The position numbers and the translations under genes are program-made. Below, one piece after another: positions 1 to 9,630 of a stretch of DNA of 64,000 bases. Source of the DNA: Plantago major. Lineage: Eukaryota; Streptophyta; Magnoliopsida; Lamiales; Plantaginaceae. The notes under the pieces were generated by a model. That model searched no databases. It saw only the letters and a program-made list of their open reading frames with translations, and had not been told where the DNA came from. The stretch is taken from positions 71,537,871 to 71,601,870 of the forward strand of contig CM048842.1 in the NCBI GenBank assembly GCA_026545765.1. Reading direction: 5' to 3'. The stretch's first letter is position 1; each line of letters begins with the position of its first letter.

Positions 1-2147
1 TGGGATGATGATGATGAGGAGCACGGACCAGATGCAAACCGAGGCTCCGAGTCCATATATTCGCCCTTTCTTGTCCGGTTTGTTGACCTCTAGGAAGATG
101 TTGTCAACTTGTTGATTGACAACACATCACCGTCTCATCCTCTGCCTCGCCACCGAGCATCAACCTCGGCTGAAATCGTAAATAGCAGATATAATGATCG
201 ATTCTTTTTTAAAAAGTAACTTGTAATAGTGTACAAATATGAACTTTAAGCAACATAAACATACCGCAATAGACGATGCCGGTGATCGGTCCATATACCT
301 TGGCCTTCTTGAAGATGGCATACTTGGATGTCACCTCCCCGTGCCACAGAATCAAACCAGATCTAGTCAACAATTTATCATCTACAAGTAATAGAGCAAA
401 GAGACTTCATACATACACGTAATGCTAGATTGCAAAACACATATATACGCACCGATTGATAATAATCGATATGAGATCGCCTCCCAAGATGGTGAACGGC
501 CCTTCTGCCGTGTCGGTCGGGATGCCATTACTCTGTTAGTCCAAGCAACGTCTGGACATCGATTCGCCGATGGCATCCCAAAGGCCCACTCGTTGCATCA
601 ACTGTGGAGGATTGGGCACCCGATCCCGAATGGCCTTCCACGTCTGAGACCATATCCTATGCAGTTTGATTCCACAGTCTAAACGCGCCAGAGATCTGTG
701 GATCAACTCTTTGGGAATGTACTCCTTCTACATTCTCAATTTCATACAACATCCAAAGTCAATACATGTCCTAACAACATAATGATATGGTGACTAACAT
801 ATCACCCAAATAAAGTGGCTAACATACCACTCACATACGGTGGCTAACATACCACTCACATACAAGTTGGCTAACATACCACTCATTGTCCTAAAATTTA
901 CTAACACAATGGTGACTAACATATCACCCAAATAAAGTGGCTAACATACCACTCACATACATGGCTAACATACCTCACATTGTCCTAAAATTTACTAACA
1001 CAATGGTGACTAACATATCACCCAAATAAAGTGGCTAACATACCACTCACATACAAGGTGGCTAACATACCACTCATATTAAAGCGATTAATTATAATTA
1101 CAAACAAATGAATGTCATATTTTAACTTACCCTCACTCATCAAGTACTCGGCCCTCATGCGCCCGAGATGTGGCTCCAACACTCACCACCACCTTGGTGG
1201 CTCTCTCTGCTCGGAAGATGTCACCTAGTTTGTTGTGCACCTCAGGCCATAAGTCGTTGTCAATGTATAAGATACAAGAAACGAATATGCATTACTTTAG
1301 TACAACAATTTATACTTGTCAACTATCATTATCGGTTATGTTTTACATATTTAAGAAGAATGTATAATACTTACTTGGCGGACCAATAGGAAAATCACAG
1401 TAAGTCCCACGTGACGTTGGGATTGTTTGGATCGAACACGAGGTAGGGACAATCGTCGTGGTCGTCCTCCAAAGATGTGTCCGGCCGACTGGTAGAGCCA
1501 TTTGCTCTCTCTCGGGGGTCTCAGAATCGAGACCTCTGTCACGATCTTGAGCCCTCCGTTCGACGGTGTCCCGACCCACCACTATCATGTGGCCATTGCG
1601 TGGGGGACGATAGGTGGACGGCCTCATCGCGCAAAAAATGTAATAAATACAATAAAATGTGTTAGTACGAGTTATAATACATAATGATTATAATAACACA
1701 TATAATTACTCATAATACATAATATACCGTTATCGCCATTCTCTAAGACTACATATTGGTCCTCGTGCGGATCAAACATTTCATCATCCGCTTCTATGGG
1801 ATCTTACCTTGTTTATCGACATCCTCTTGTTGGTACGAGTTGGTAATTGAGTCGTCTTTCTCAATGTACTCCACTTTCGAGCGAGCACGAATAGGTACCG
1901 CAGCTAACCATTCCCCCTTATCGCGTTTTCTGCTTGGATATTCAAGAAACACCACTTGTCGTGCTTGAGTCGCCAGAATAAATGGTTCATACTTGGTTCG
2001 GTACCTCTTCTTTTGGTTCACATCAACCATTTCATACCGCTCGTTCTTCCTCGTACCTCCTGGATTAGGATCATACCACTCAACGTCGCCCCATAACGTC
2101 GTTTTTTCCTGGTTTTCTTGTAGTGTCAGAACTATAGTATATAACAA
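1..2147 (-). pseudogene. CACTA/En-Spm-type transposase relic (truncated by window edge)
   Basis: Read on the minus strand, 2147-1794 gives a 117-residue open stretch with the motif EPFILATQARQVVFLEYPS followed by GEWLAAVPI, which matches the DUF4216 domain found at the C-terminal end of TNP2-type CACTA transposase proteins. Further downstream on the same strand, conceptual translation gives SGLILWHGEVTSKYAIFKKA (about 345-285) and NKPDKKGRIYGLGAS (about 95-50), which resemble the Ptta/En-Spm transposase_24 protein coded by the same elements. The pieces lie in different frames with stops between them (for example after position ~535), so this is either a multi-exon transposon gene or a decayed copy; I favour decay. 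No terminal repeat is visible inside the window. Family assignment is by motif memory, not by search. Confidence 0.5.
785..1076. repeat. Minisatellite inside the transposase relic
   Basis: A compound tandem array built from two short units: a GTGACTAACATATCACCCAA-type unit and a GTGGCTAACATACCACTCAC-type unit, each itself a near palindrome around TAACATA. A longer higher-order unit (about 115-120 bp, beginning at the ATGGTGACTAACATATCACC motif near 910 and again near 1003) is also repeated. It sits between the coding-like blocks of the CACTA relic, probably in an intron. Confidence 0.8.
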
Positions 2148-3136
2148 ACTAAAATTAAAATAATAATGTTTGTCGATTAGTTACATGAAAGTTTTTGAAA
2201 TTGAATATATTTGTAATTATTTGTGGTTAGTTTTATGAATTAAAAATATATCAGGACTATAGTATAACAAACTAAAATTCTAAAATGCATCAAACCGTTG
2301 TCAAGGGTATGATAATGTTTTTATACTAATTTCACTTTATGTTTATTGTAATTTTATTAAGTAATTTTGATCAACACATTTTAAACTTACCTATAGCAAT
2401 AAAAATTATATAGGCATGCATCAACTTGATAATAAATTATATTTTTTATGCATTGAAATGTGGTTTATAAAATAGCCTCACTTCATAGTTAAAATAAATA
2501 CATCTAATTCTCACCCATGGAAAGCTCCCCGCATAATCATTTCCATGAAATCAGTGGACACAATTTACCATAGATAGCTTTTACATGGCTGATAGAAGAA
2601 TTGCAAAAGAAGAAACTAACAACTTAGCAAACATAATTGATATGACACAATATAAATGCAAAATTGTTTTTGTTTCTCAAGCTAATAACACATCATTGGA
2701 GTTAAATCTCTGGACCAATTAGAATAAAAGGACTGGCCAACTAATCAATGAAACGGACCAATCAGAACCCTTTATTTTGCTAAATAATTAAATGATGTGG
2801 ATAGCCTTAAATGGCTCCAAACCTTTTTTGTTTAATGTATTATATAGATATTAAAGCAATCAAACAATTTTATAAAATTTAAATAATTTTAAAAGTATAA
2901 AACTCTCTCTCTCTTTTCTAACATGTCAATTTACTTGTACACACCATATAACATATAAATCTTGAACTCTATACCAATCACATTTTTTTCCAACTCCATT
3001 AAAGTTCAGTACGCATCTATTATAACTTTAATATAATTCACTAGGTAAAACTCCAATGTCAAATAGCCTGTCTACTTTTGAAGAATTCAATAACTTTTAT
3101 ATAATGCTTGTAGTCAATAAAAAAGTCAATACTGTA
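2148..3136. other. AT-rich intergenic stretch, no gene seen
   Basis: No coding region of credible length or composition on either strand. The segment around 2690-2860 has features shared with 6060-6243 (paired GGACCAATYAGA motifs and, on the minus strand, a TCTATATAAT-like start) and is treated separately as a possible Helitron end. Confidence 0.6.
2690..2857 (-). mobile_element. Possible Helitron 5' end (minus strand)
   Basis: On the minus strand a TCTATATAATAC start (near 2857) is followed by a GGAGCCATTTAAGG block and then by TTCTGATTGGTCC and TAATTGGTCC motifs. The full Helitron at 48724 starts with TCTATATATATATAAAAAG, then an ACATTTTCAA/AGCCATGT block and an ATTGGTCAG motif in the same order. 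No matching 3' hairpin plus CTRR end was found, so the assignment is weak. Confidence 0.25.
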
Positions 3137-3376
3137 CTCCATCCATTCCACAAACCTTCATATATTTATCATTTTTAGTCCTACCACAAAACTTCATATA
3201 TTACTAAAAAGTAAGTTGCACAACATCCTTTAAATAATTATAAATCTTAATCTTACATTTAGTTTAAATACAAATTACACATTTTACCACTAAGAGTACA
3301 TCTTTTGCCATTTTATTATTCATTTCAATTTTTTATATAAACAACCCTAATGTATGACGTAGTCAGGGACATAGAG
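3137..3376. mobile_element. Stowaway-like MITE (degenerate)
   Basis: The left edge reads TA|CTCCATCCATTCCACAAACC and the right edge, reverse complemented, reads TA|CTCTATGTCCCTGACTACG, giving imperfect terminal inverted repeats of the CTCC(A/C)TCCRTTCC type with TA duplications at 3135-3136 and 3377-3378. Length of about 240 bp and high A+T fit Stowaway elements. The ends are diverged, so confidence is moderate. Confidence 0.45.
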
Positions 3377-3378
3377 TA

Positions 3379-4672
3379 TTGTATAACAAACTCTTTAAAA
3401 TAACATTTCCGTATTGAAATTTAGAAAATTTTAAATCTTGGAATTGAACGGAAGGTGTTTATTTCAATGATTGCCATGAGATCTCAAAAATTTCCTTCCT
3501 CATAATAACGTATAAATACGTTTTGAATTTTGAGCATGCTTGTATAGTTGGTAAAATTTTATACTCCATACTTGCGGAAATTGTACCACAGTAATAAATG
3601 CAGGTTCCTCTCTAGATAAATTATCCAGAGATCGTCTCTCTATATACTTTGTGTTAATTGAAACAAACATAATGTATTTAGAATGGAACCGGCCATGACA
3701 TTGGGCCCAGTCCAAACTTCAACTGAATCGCTTGGGCCACTACTTGTCCCGCCATCAGACAGGTTGGCCGGCCTTCAATATTTGAAAAAGCTACAATGAG
3801 CATCATGATGTTTGGCTTTCAACTTGAAACTCAACTTGAGTTGAGTTTTAGAGTTGATGAATAGTAATATAACTATAGTTGAGTTCTGAAAATTTGTATT
3901 TCAAACTATTAAACTATGATATTGATAAATCTTAGTAGGATATTTGAGCTTTTAAGTATTAAGTGTGGGAGTTCATGAAGGATTACTTAATTCTGAGTAC
4001 CATATTATGGAAACAAATACAAAAGTTTTACAAATACAAAACTCAAGTTCAAGATGCTAAGTAATTGAAATAGTTTGTAGAAGTTCTTGTAGTTAAAATT
4101 ATATACCTTTCACACTTGAGCAAAATTCGTTCCAGTACTACCAATGATCTTTCATACTGTCGTGCTTGTTTTCTTCAATGCGAAGAAGTTGGCATGGGAT
4201 TGATTCATGGCTTTATCCTTTTAAATATATTTTGTAACAATTAAAACATATTGAATCCGTCCAATTTAAAAAAGAAAATGAAATACCATTAACAACTTAG
4301 ATATTTTGCTCGAAAATTCAATATTTAAAAAAATAAATATAGTTCTCTGACCCTAATTTCTGATTTTATATATATCAACAAAAACTAAAGGAAAAATATG
4401 GTACTTTCACCATCATCAAACTCTCTCTCTCACCTTCACTTGATCTCTCTCCCCCCATGAAACATGGCGGATAATTTACGGCAATATATCTGAAATCCGA
4501 CCTTCCGTTGAAGTGAAGTTTTCATATCCCTCTTATGCTCATCTCAATCTACAACTCTATCATTTTACTTTCTCTAAACGTGGACTTCAGATTTTTCAAA
4601 CGAAGGTTTAGTTGTGTTTTCCGGTGAGTTTTTCCTTCAAAACTTTATTTTGAATCCGAAGCTAAGTGACAT
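3379..4672. other. AT-rich intergenic stretch, no gene seen
   Basis: No supported coding region. A short quasi-palindromic block (AACTCAACTTGAGTTGAGTT near 3828-3847) may be a remnant of a small inverted-repeat transposon, but no target duplication could be matched. Confidence 0.55.
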
Positions 4673-4976
4673 GGGGCTTTCTACCGTCAGTCAAGATGTC
4701 GTCCTGACTAACGTCAGTCACCTATTTTGATCCATTAGATTAAAATTTTAACGGTAGAGATCGAATAATCTATTACCTATCGCACTAAGTGTTGCCATGA
4801 ATTGTCGCTGTCATCGCGAGGTGTTGCGCTACGTGTTGCTCCAACCGCCTACATCGTTTTAAATTATTTAAATATATTTTTAAAAAAATATTTTTGCTCT
4901 AACCGGAATCCGCCACGAAAGCTTGATCGAAGCTTCCGCCATGGACTACCGGAGCTCCGGTGGAAGCTCCGATCTG

Positions 4977-5008
<32 letters not shown>

Positions 5009-5510
5009 GAGCTTCCGCCATTGATCGGAACTTCCGCCATGGCAGCTCCGATCTGGAGCTTCTCCCTTCCGCCATGGAAGCTCCGATCCGGAGCTTCCAT
5101 GGCAGAAGCTCAATTAAAAAAAAAAAAGAAAAAAAAAAAAGAAAGAAGATCGGAACTTCCACCGGAGCTCCGGCACTGATTTTGGTGGTGGTGTGCGGTG
5201 TTGGTGGTGGGGAAGAAGATGGTGGGTGGTGGTGTTGGTGCGGTGGTAGTGGGTGGTGGTGGGGATTGGGGAAGGTGAGTTAAAATTTTAATAATTAAAT
5301 TTTTTTGAAGGATTTAATAGTTTTTAAAAAAATTATTTTTTATTTTTTAATAGCGTTAATTTTTTAATATATCAAAAATATTTTATTTAAATAATTTAAA
5401 GCAACGTAGACGGTTAGAACGACGTAAAACGGTTAGAGCAACATCTTTTGCGACACAGAGCAACGGACACGTGTCAGATGTCGACACCCTGACTGACGGT
5501 AGAAAACCTG
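4673..5510. mobile_element. Non-autonomous Mutator-like foldback element
   Basis: The two ends are inverted copies: CTTTCTACCGTCAGTCAAGA on the left and TTTTCTACCGTCAGTCAGGG on the reverse complement of the right. The inverted homology continues inward for roughly 200 bp, including a CCGYCTAC...TTTAAATTATTTAAATA block at about 4850-4875 matched near 5385-5415. The element is flanked by 9-bp near-identical direct repeats, AAGTGACAT (4664-4672) and AAGTCACAT (5511-5519), the target-site size of Mutator-like elements. Inside are several nested palindromes of the CATGGCGGAAGCTCC/GGAGCTTCC type, a run of 27 T (4977-5003) and a GGTGGT-rich tract (5180-5275). No transposase is coded. GTGAC/GTCAC at the edges is itself inverted, so the exact terminus could shift by a few bases. 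Confidence 0.6.
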
Positions 5511-5519
5511 AAGTCACAT

Positions 5520-6276
5520 ATATTAAAATTCAAGAGCGAGATGTAAATGCGTCAATTTAGAAAATACATAAAAGCAAATTTTAATAAACGTATATATCAT
5601 TGTTTTTAAATGGCAAAAATTTATTGATATATCCCAAAACAAATGTTTGTTTGTTACTTTTAGTCCCTTTATAGATACGGGCCATTTACTCAATTTCTTT
5701 TTTTTTGTAATTACAATATTTACATTAAAATCATGAAGATTTTTAAAATTGAGGTCCAACCTTTTGAAGGTAAAAAGACTCAACCTTTATAAGGTAAAAG
5801 ACTCATGAAATTAGGCCCAGTAAATCTCTACTAAAATCTCATATTTGAACCCTCTAGTCTATCTAGTAGCCACCACCAATCTTTCTTCTATAGTGTCATC
5901 TAGAATATGTTGAAAATTCTAAATCTAATCTCAGAATGTAAGCAATTGAATGACGGAATCGTACTTGATTATAAACTACCAAATTTAGGAAGAAGGATAT
6001 ATGAGCAATTTCATTGTAAAGAATTATTTTGAGTGGATGAATCTTATTAATGGAATAGAGAAGATGATACAGCTAAGACCACATCAACAAATTAAATAAT
6101 ATGGACCAATCAGATTCAAGGAATTGGACATGCAAGTAAAAGAATGGACCAATCACGGAATGAAATTTGCCACATAACTGAATGACATGGCTTCAACACA
6201 AAGCTTGAAAATGTTTTCAATTAATGAATATATACATAGATAGATTGATGTTATTAATGTTATGATATTTGTTTTA
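5520..6276. other. AT-rich intergenic stretch, no gene seen
   Basis: No credible coding region. The last third (6060-6243) resembles a Helitron end and is listed separately. Confidence 0.55.
6060..6243 (-). mobile_element. Possible Helitron 5' end (minus strand)
   Basis: Read on the minus strand from about 6243, the sequence starts TCTATGTATATATTC, continues with ACATTTTCAAGC and AGCCATGTCATTC, then two copies of GATTGGTCCAT. This order matches the first ~120 bases of the complete Helitron at 48724 (TCTATATATATA..., ACATTTTCAA, AGCCATGT, ATTGGTCAG). The 3' end could not be placed. Confidence 0.3.
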
Positions 6277-6394
6277 GGATCTGTTCCCTTCAACTGAAAA
6301 CTCATTCAGTTCAGTTCAGTTTCATTCAGTTCTGCTTAGTTATATTTTATACTATAATTCAGTTCAGTAAATTTTAGTTGAAAAGAACAGAGCC
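6277..6394. mobile_element. Tourist-like MITE, copy 1
   Basis: A 118-bp element flanked by TTA (6274-6276 and 6395-6397). Termini are GGATCTGTTCCCTTCAACTG on the left and GGCTCTGTTCTTTTCAACTA on the reverse complement of the right. The interior is made of repeated TTCAGTTCAGT units. Three-base TTA/TAA duplications and the size fit PIF/Harbinger-derived Tourist MITEs. A second copy is at 12654-12761. Confidence 0.75.
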
Positions 6395-6810
6395 TTAGTA
6401 CCTATTTGACAGCTTGAACCTCACAAAAACCTAGATTATTTACAGAAACATGTATGCTTACCTAAATCTGTGAAAGAAAATGATTAAAAAAATAACTCAA
6501 TGTCAAGTGGTATTGTTCTACCAAATGTAAAGGGAAATATACATAAATGTGGAATGCAAAAGAATATATTGGAATTATTAATATAGTTATGAACGTTTGG
6601 GGATTAGATGAGCAAATATTGTAAAAGGCTAAAGACTTGATTATTACAACTAGTATGTTGAAGGAGGGCGTTCCATACACTCGGGGTGGTACAGATATGA
6701 ATTTTTATTGTTTAGAAAAATGTTTTGACTTTTGTAAGAATATGAGAAATAGATTCTTTCCTGATGATATATGTTATAGATACTATAAAATTGAAATAGT
6801 TAAACAATCA

Positions 6811-6882
6811 GGGTCTATAGCTCAGTGGTAGAGCAATTGACTGCAGATCAATAGGTCCCTGGTTCGAATCCGGGTGGGCCCT
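6811..6882 (+). tRNA. tRNA-Cys (anticodon GCA)
   Basis: A complete cloverleaf of 72 nt with no intron. The acceptor stem GGGTCTA pairs with TGGGCCC (two G-U type pairs), the anticodon stem ATTGA/TCAAT encloses the loop CTGCAGA with GCA at 6843-6845, and the T arm is CCTGG-TTCGAAT-CCGGG. The internal pol III A box (TAGCTCAGTGG) and B box (GGTTCGAATCC) are intact. The 3' CCA is not encoded, as expected for a nuclear gene. A T-rich run starting about 4 bases after the gene serves as pol III terminator. Confidence 0.97.
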
Positions 6883-6885
6883 GTC

Positions 6886-6903
6886 TTTTTTTTCTTTTTT
6901 TTT
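6886..6903 (+). terminator. RNA polymerase III terminator of tRNA-Cys
   Basis: Runs of eight or more T directly after the mature tRNA 3' end; four or more T on the coding strand are sufficient for pol III termination. Confidence 0.8.
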
Positions 6904-7368
6904 TCTCTTCCAATTTTTGCCGTATTATTCCCAACTTTCTAGTTTGTTTTGTTGTTTTTACCACCTAGTTTGTATTGTTTTCTTACCTTCTTTTTTGTTG
7001 TTCTTACAATTTACAATCCTTTTCAATTTTTACACCTTTCTTCAAATAGTTACTTCTTGTGCACATTTTTACCATCAGTGAAGTACTAAACCTTCAGTAT
7101 AACTAGCAATGAACATAACATATAGACCCTCTATGTACGCCTAATCTTGAGAGTTGGGGACGCATTGAAACATTAATGCTGAAATGAAATGTCCCATAAA
7201 TATAGCAGCTAGCATTCATGATCAAGTAATAGAGAGCCCTTTATATATATATCATCACAAAATTAAGTATCAGATCATACATACAAATTAAACTTAATAA
7301 TAAACAGATCAATCTCATCTGAAAACACTAATGGGTATTGATATGATGAGTTGAATTATAGTAGTAAT
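6904..7368. other. Intergenic, no gene seen
   Basis: T-rich after the tRNA, then AT-rich sequence that probably holds the 3' untranslated region of the minus-strand glutaredoxin gene, whose stop codon is at 7369. Confidence 0.5.
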
Positions 7369-8436
7369 TTACATGCAAAGAGGACAATGAACCAAACCAT
7401 TCTCATTACACTCCCCACACCTCTCTTTCTGACTACTACTACTACCACCTGCCTTAATCACCTTACAACTCCCACCACACTCCAAACATGGCACAAACCT
7501 AAGCCCACCACAGCCATCACACCCCATCCTACCCACCCCTCTCTCCACCCTAGCCCAGTTAAGTATCCTACTAAACCTCCCTGTCTCATTCAACCCCACC
7601 ACTTCATCAACTCCACCCAAGTACCTCCCCTTCACAAACACCCTTGGCACACTCACACCCTCCCCTAACAACTCCTTCAACTCGTTCAAGAACCCCGCGT
7701 GCAACGACACGTCTCGTTCATCGAATACCACCACGTGCGTCTCCATCAACTGCCTCACCTTGCTGCAGTCCTCGAACGTCCTTCGAACTCCTCTTAACGA
7801 CGTTGTGTAGACGACGAGTTTCTCTTCTCCTCCCGGAGGGCATTTTTCTTCGAAGTCGTTTAGCGGGTTCCATCTTAAGAAACCGGGTTTTTTCCCCTCC
7901 TTCTCCCTTTCTTCCCTGTCCCTGATGAGGAATATGTTGTCCTTTAAGGATTTCGGTAATTCAACCCGGGTCGGACCGTGGGCTTGGTTGCGAGTCGACT
8001 GGCTTTTCTTTAGATTGGAGGGTTTTTGTGCGCTAGTGGGTTGGGGGGTTCTGGACTCGAGTTCTTCGAGTGTGTGGAAAGAGAAGCTTTTACGTGGCAC
8101 TCTTCGAGTGGGTTCGTTGTTATCCGGTGAAGCTGATGTGGAATTGGACTTTTTAGCGGGATTGGGTGTGGGTGGGGTGTTGTTAAGCTTGGGCTTGAGG
8201 TCTTCTAATTCCTTGCTAACTTCGTCCCACGAGCGAGGCGCGTCTTCGATTGCATTGAGCTTCTCTAGAAGTGGGGACGGTAAGTGAGAGGGTTTGTTCT
8301 TATCGGGTAGTTCGGGTTCCTCTGTGTCCTTGAGCCATGGCTCTTGGATGGTGGTGATGTCAAATACTGAGAAGCTCGATGGAGCTGGACGATATGCATC
8401 GACGGTGTCGATTCTCTTGGATGAGGTGCAACCCAT
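7369..8436 (-). CDS. Glutaredoxin-domain Cys-rich protein (N-myristoylation signal)
   Basis: Single-exon gene of 355 residues. It starts MGCTSSKR, a consensus N-myristoylation site with an adjacent palmitoylatable Cys3, so plasma-membrane anchoring is likely. Residues ~20-200 are low-complexity, Pro/Ser/Lys-rich. A glutaredoxin-like fold follows (about 205-305), starting VVYTTSLRGVRRTFEDC; the CPYC-type redox site is replaced by SLRGV, so classical oxidoreductase chemistry is doubtful. VPRVFVKGRYLGG is the glutathione-binding region. The C-terminus has four CxxC pairs (CDGC, CLEC, CGEC, CPLC), a DnaJ-like zinc module. This layout matches the Arabidopsis At5g39865/At3g28850 family. Lack of introns is typical of that family. 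The start is the only ATG giving the myristoyl motif. Confidence 0.93.
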   Translation of the reverse strand: MGCTSSKRIDTVDAYRPAPSSFSVFDITTIQEPWLKDTEEPELPDKNKPSHLPSPLLEKLNAIEDAPRSWDEVSKELEDLKPKLNNTPPTPNPAKKSNSTSASPDNNEPTRRVPRKSFSFHTLEELESRTPQPTSAQKPSNLKKSQSTRNQAHGPTRVELPKSLKDNIFLIRDREEREKEGKKPGFLRWNPLNDFEEKCPPGGEEKLVVYTTSLRGVRRTFEDCSKVRQLMETHVVVFDERDVSLHAGFLNELKELLGEGVSVPRVFVKGRYLGGVDEVVGLNETGRFSRILNWARVERGVGRMGCDGCGGLRFVPCLECGGSCKVIKAGGSSSSQKERCGECNENGLVHCPLCM

Positions 8437-9630
8437 TGTAGATGTTAAATTGGGAGAAGATTGGAGAGGTTTAGTGGTGGAGGAGGAAGTGGGAAGAATA
8501 TTATGTTGTGTACTATATAATTGCGTATTAGGGTGTGTGTTGTGTTATTGGTGGGGAGTATGTGAGTTGTGATTTTTAGCCTTTAGTTTTTCATGTGGTG
8601 TGGTTTCACCCGAGAGGTCCACATTTGTGGATTGCATTATTAGCAAAATCCAAATTTGTAACTGTGGATAACGGGACGACAACAAGTCTTTTAGGGCCTT
8701 GAAAAATGAATTGCGGATCTTTTTATCCTAAGTTTTACGTATTAATCTAAATAATTTTGAAAAATAACTAAAATTAATTTTATAATATTCTTTCCTTAAT
8801 CAATTTTCAATATAATTTTGATTAATTTGTTTTTAAACAGAATCGAATATCTAACCATTGAGAATATGTACAGATTAAGTATATCTAACTGGTGAATGTA
8901 TCCAATGTAAGAATTGTAAATGTGGAGGGGTAGTATGGATTTCCAGGAAAACAAACGCACGGAACACCATATGTGTTATATCGAAATTAAAAGAATGTCT
9001 GTGTAGAATATTATGAAGACATTATATCAAAATTTCATTTAATTTGGGATCTTTTGAATTTTGATGAGAACTGATTACATGCATATGAGGTGTGTGGACA
9101 TATTTGTTATGCCGGAGACTTTTTCGAAAATTAAAGTAATCTGTAGAAGAAAAACTAGACGGACATTACACTTGCTTAAACTTTGTATGTAGCTCTTTTT
9201 CCTTCTCCATCTACCCTTAATTGGCTGCCATATCCCTTGGTTTATGAAAATTATAGTCCCATGCTTTCACATGGAAGATAAATAAACACTCATTTTCCTC
9301 AAATGTGGAAGAACTACATTGATCAATGATCAACATATATAGAATAGCATAGCTGGTAATCATTATACAAGTATTTACCTAAAGAGGCAAGACAATTTGA
9401 GCAATAATTATAGTAAAAATAATGCATCAAAGTAGAGTGAGAAATATTATATCCATAATTAAAGACCACCTTCATAACGAATTGTTCATTGAACTTGATT
9501 TCCGGCCAAGAGTTTGACAAGAGGTAAATACCAATTCATATTACTAGTAGGAGTTATTTTAATTATAATTAATTAACTTATTTACTAGTAACAAATAACT
9601 ATATATGTGTGCGTGTTTAAGGGTTTTTCA
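8437..9630. other. Divergent intergenic region, no gene seen
   Basis: Lies between the start of the minus-strand glutaredoxin gene and the plus-strand PP2C gene, so it should hold both promoters. AT-rich; on the minus strand a TATATAG-like box occurs at about 8511-8517, some 75 bases upstream of the glutaredoxin ATG. No coding region is supported. Confidence 0.5.
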
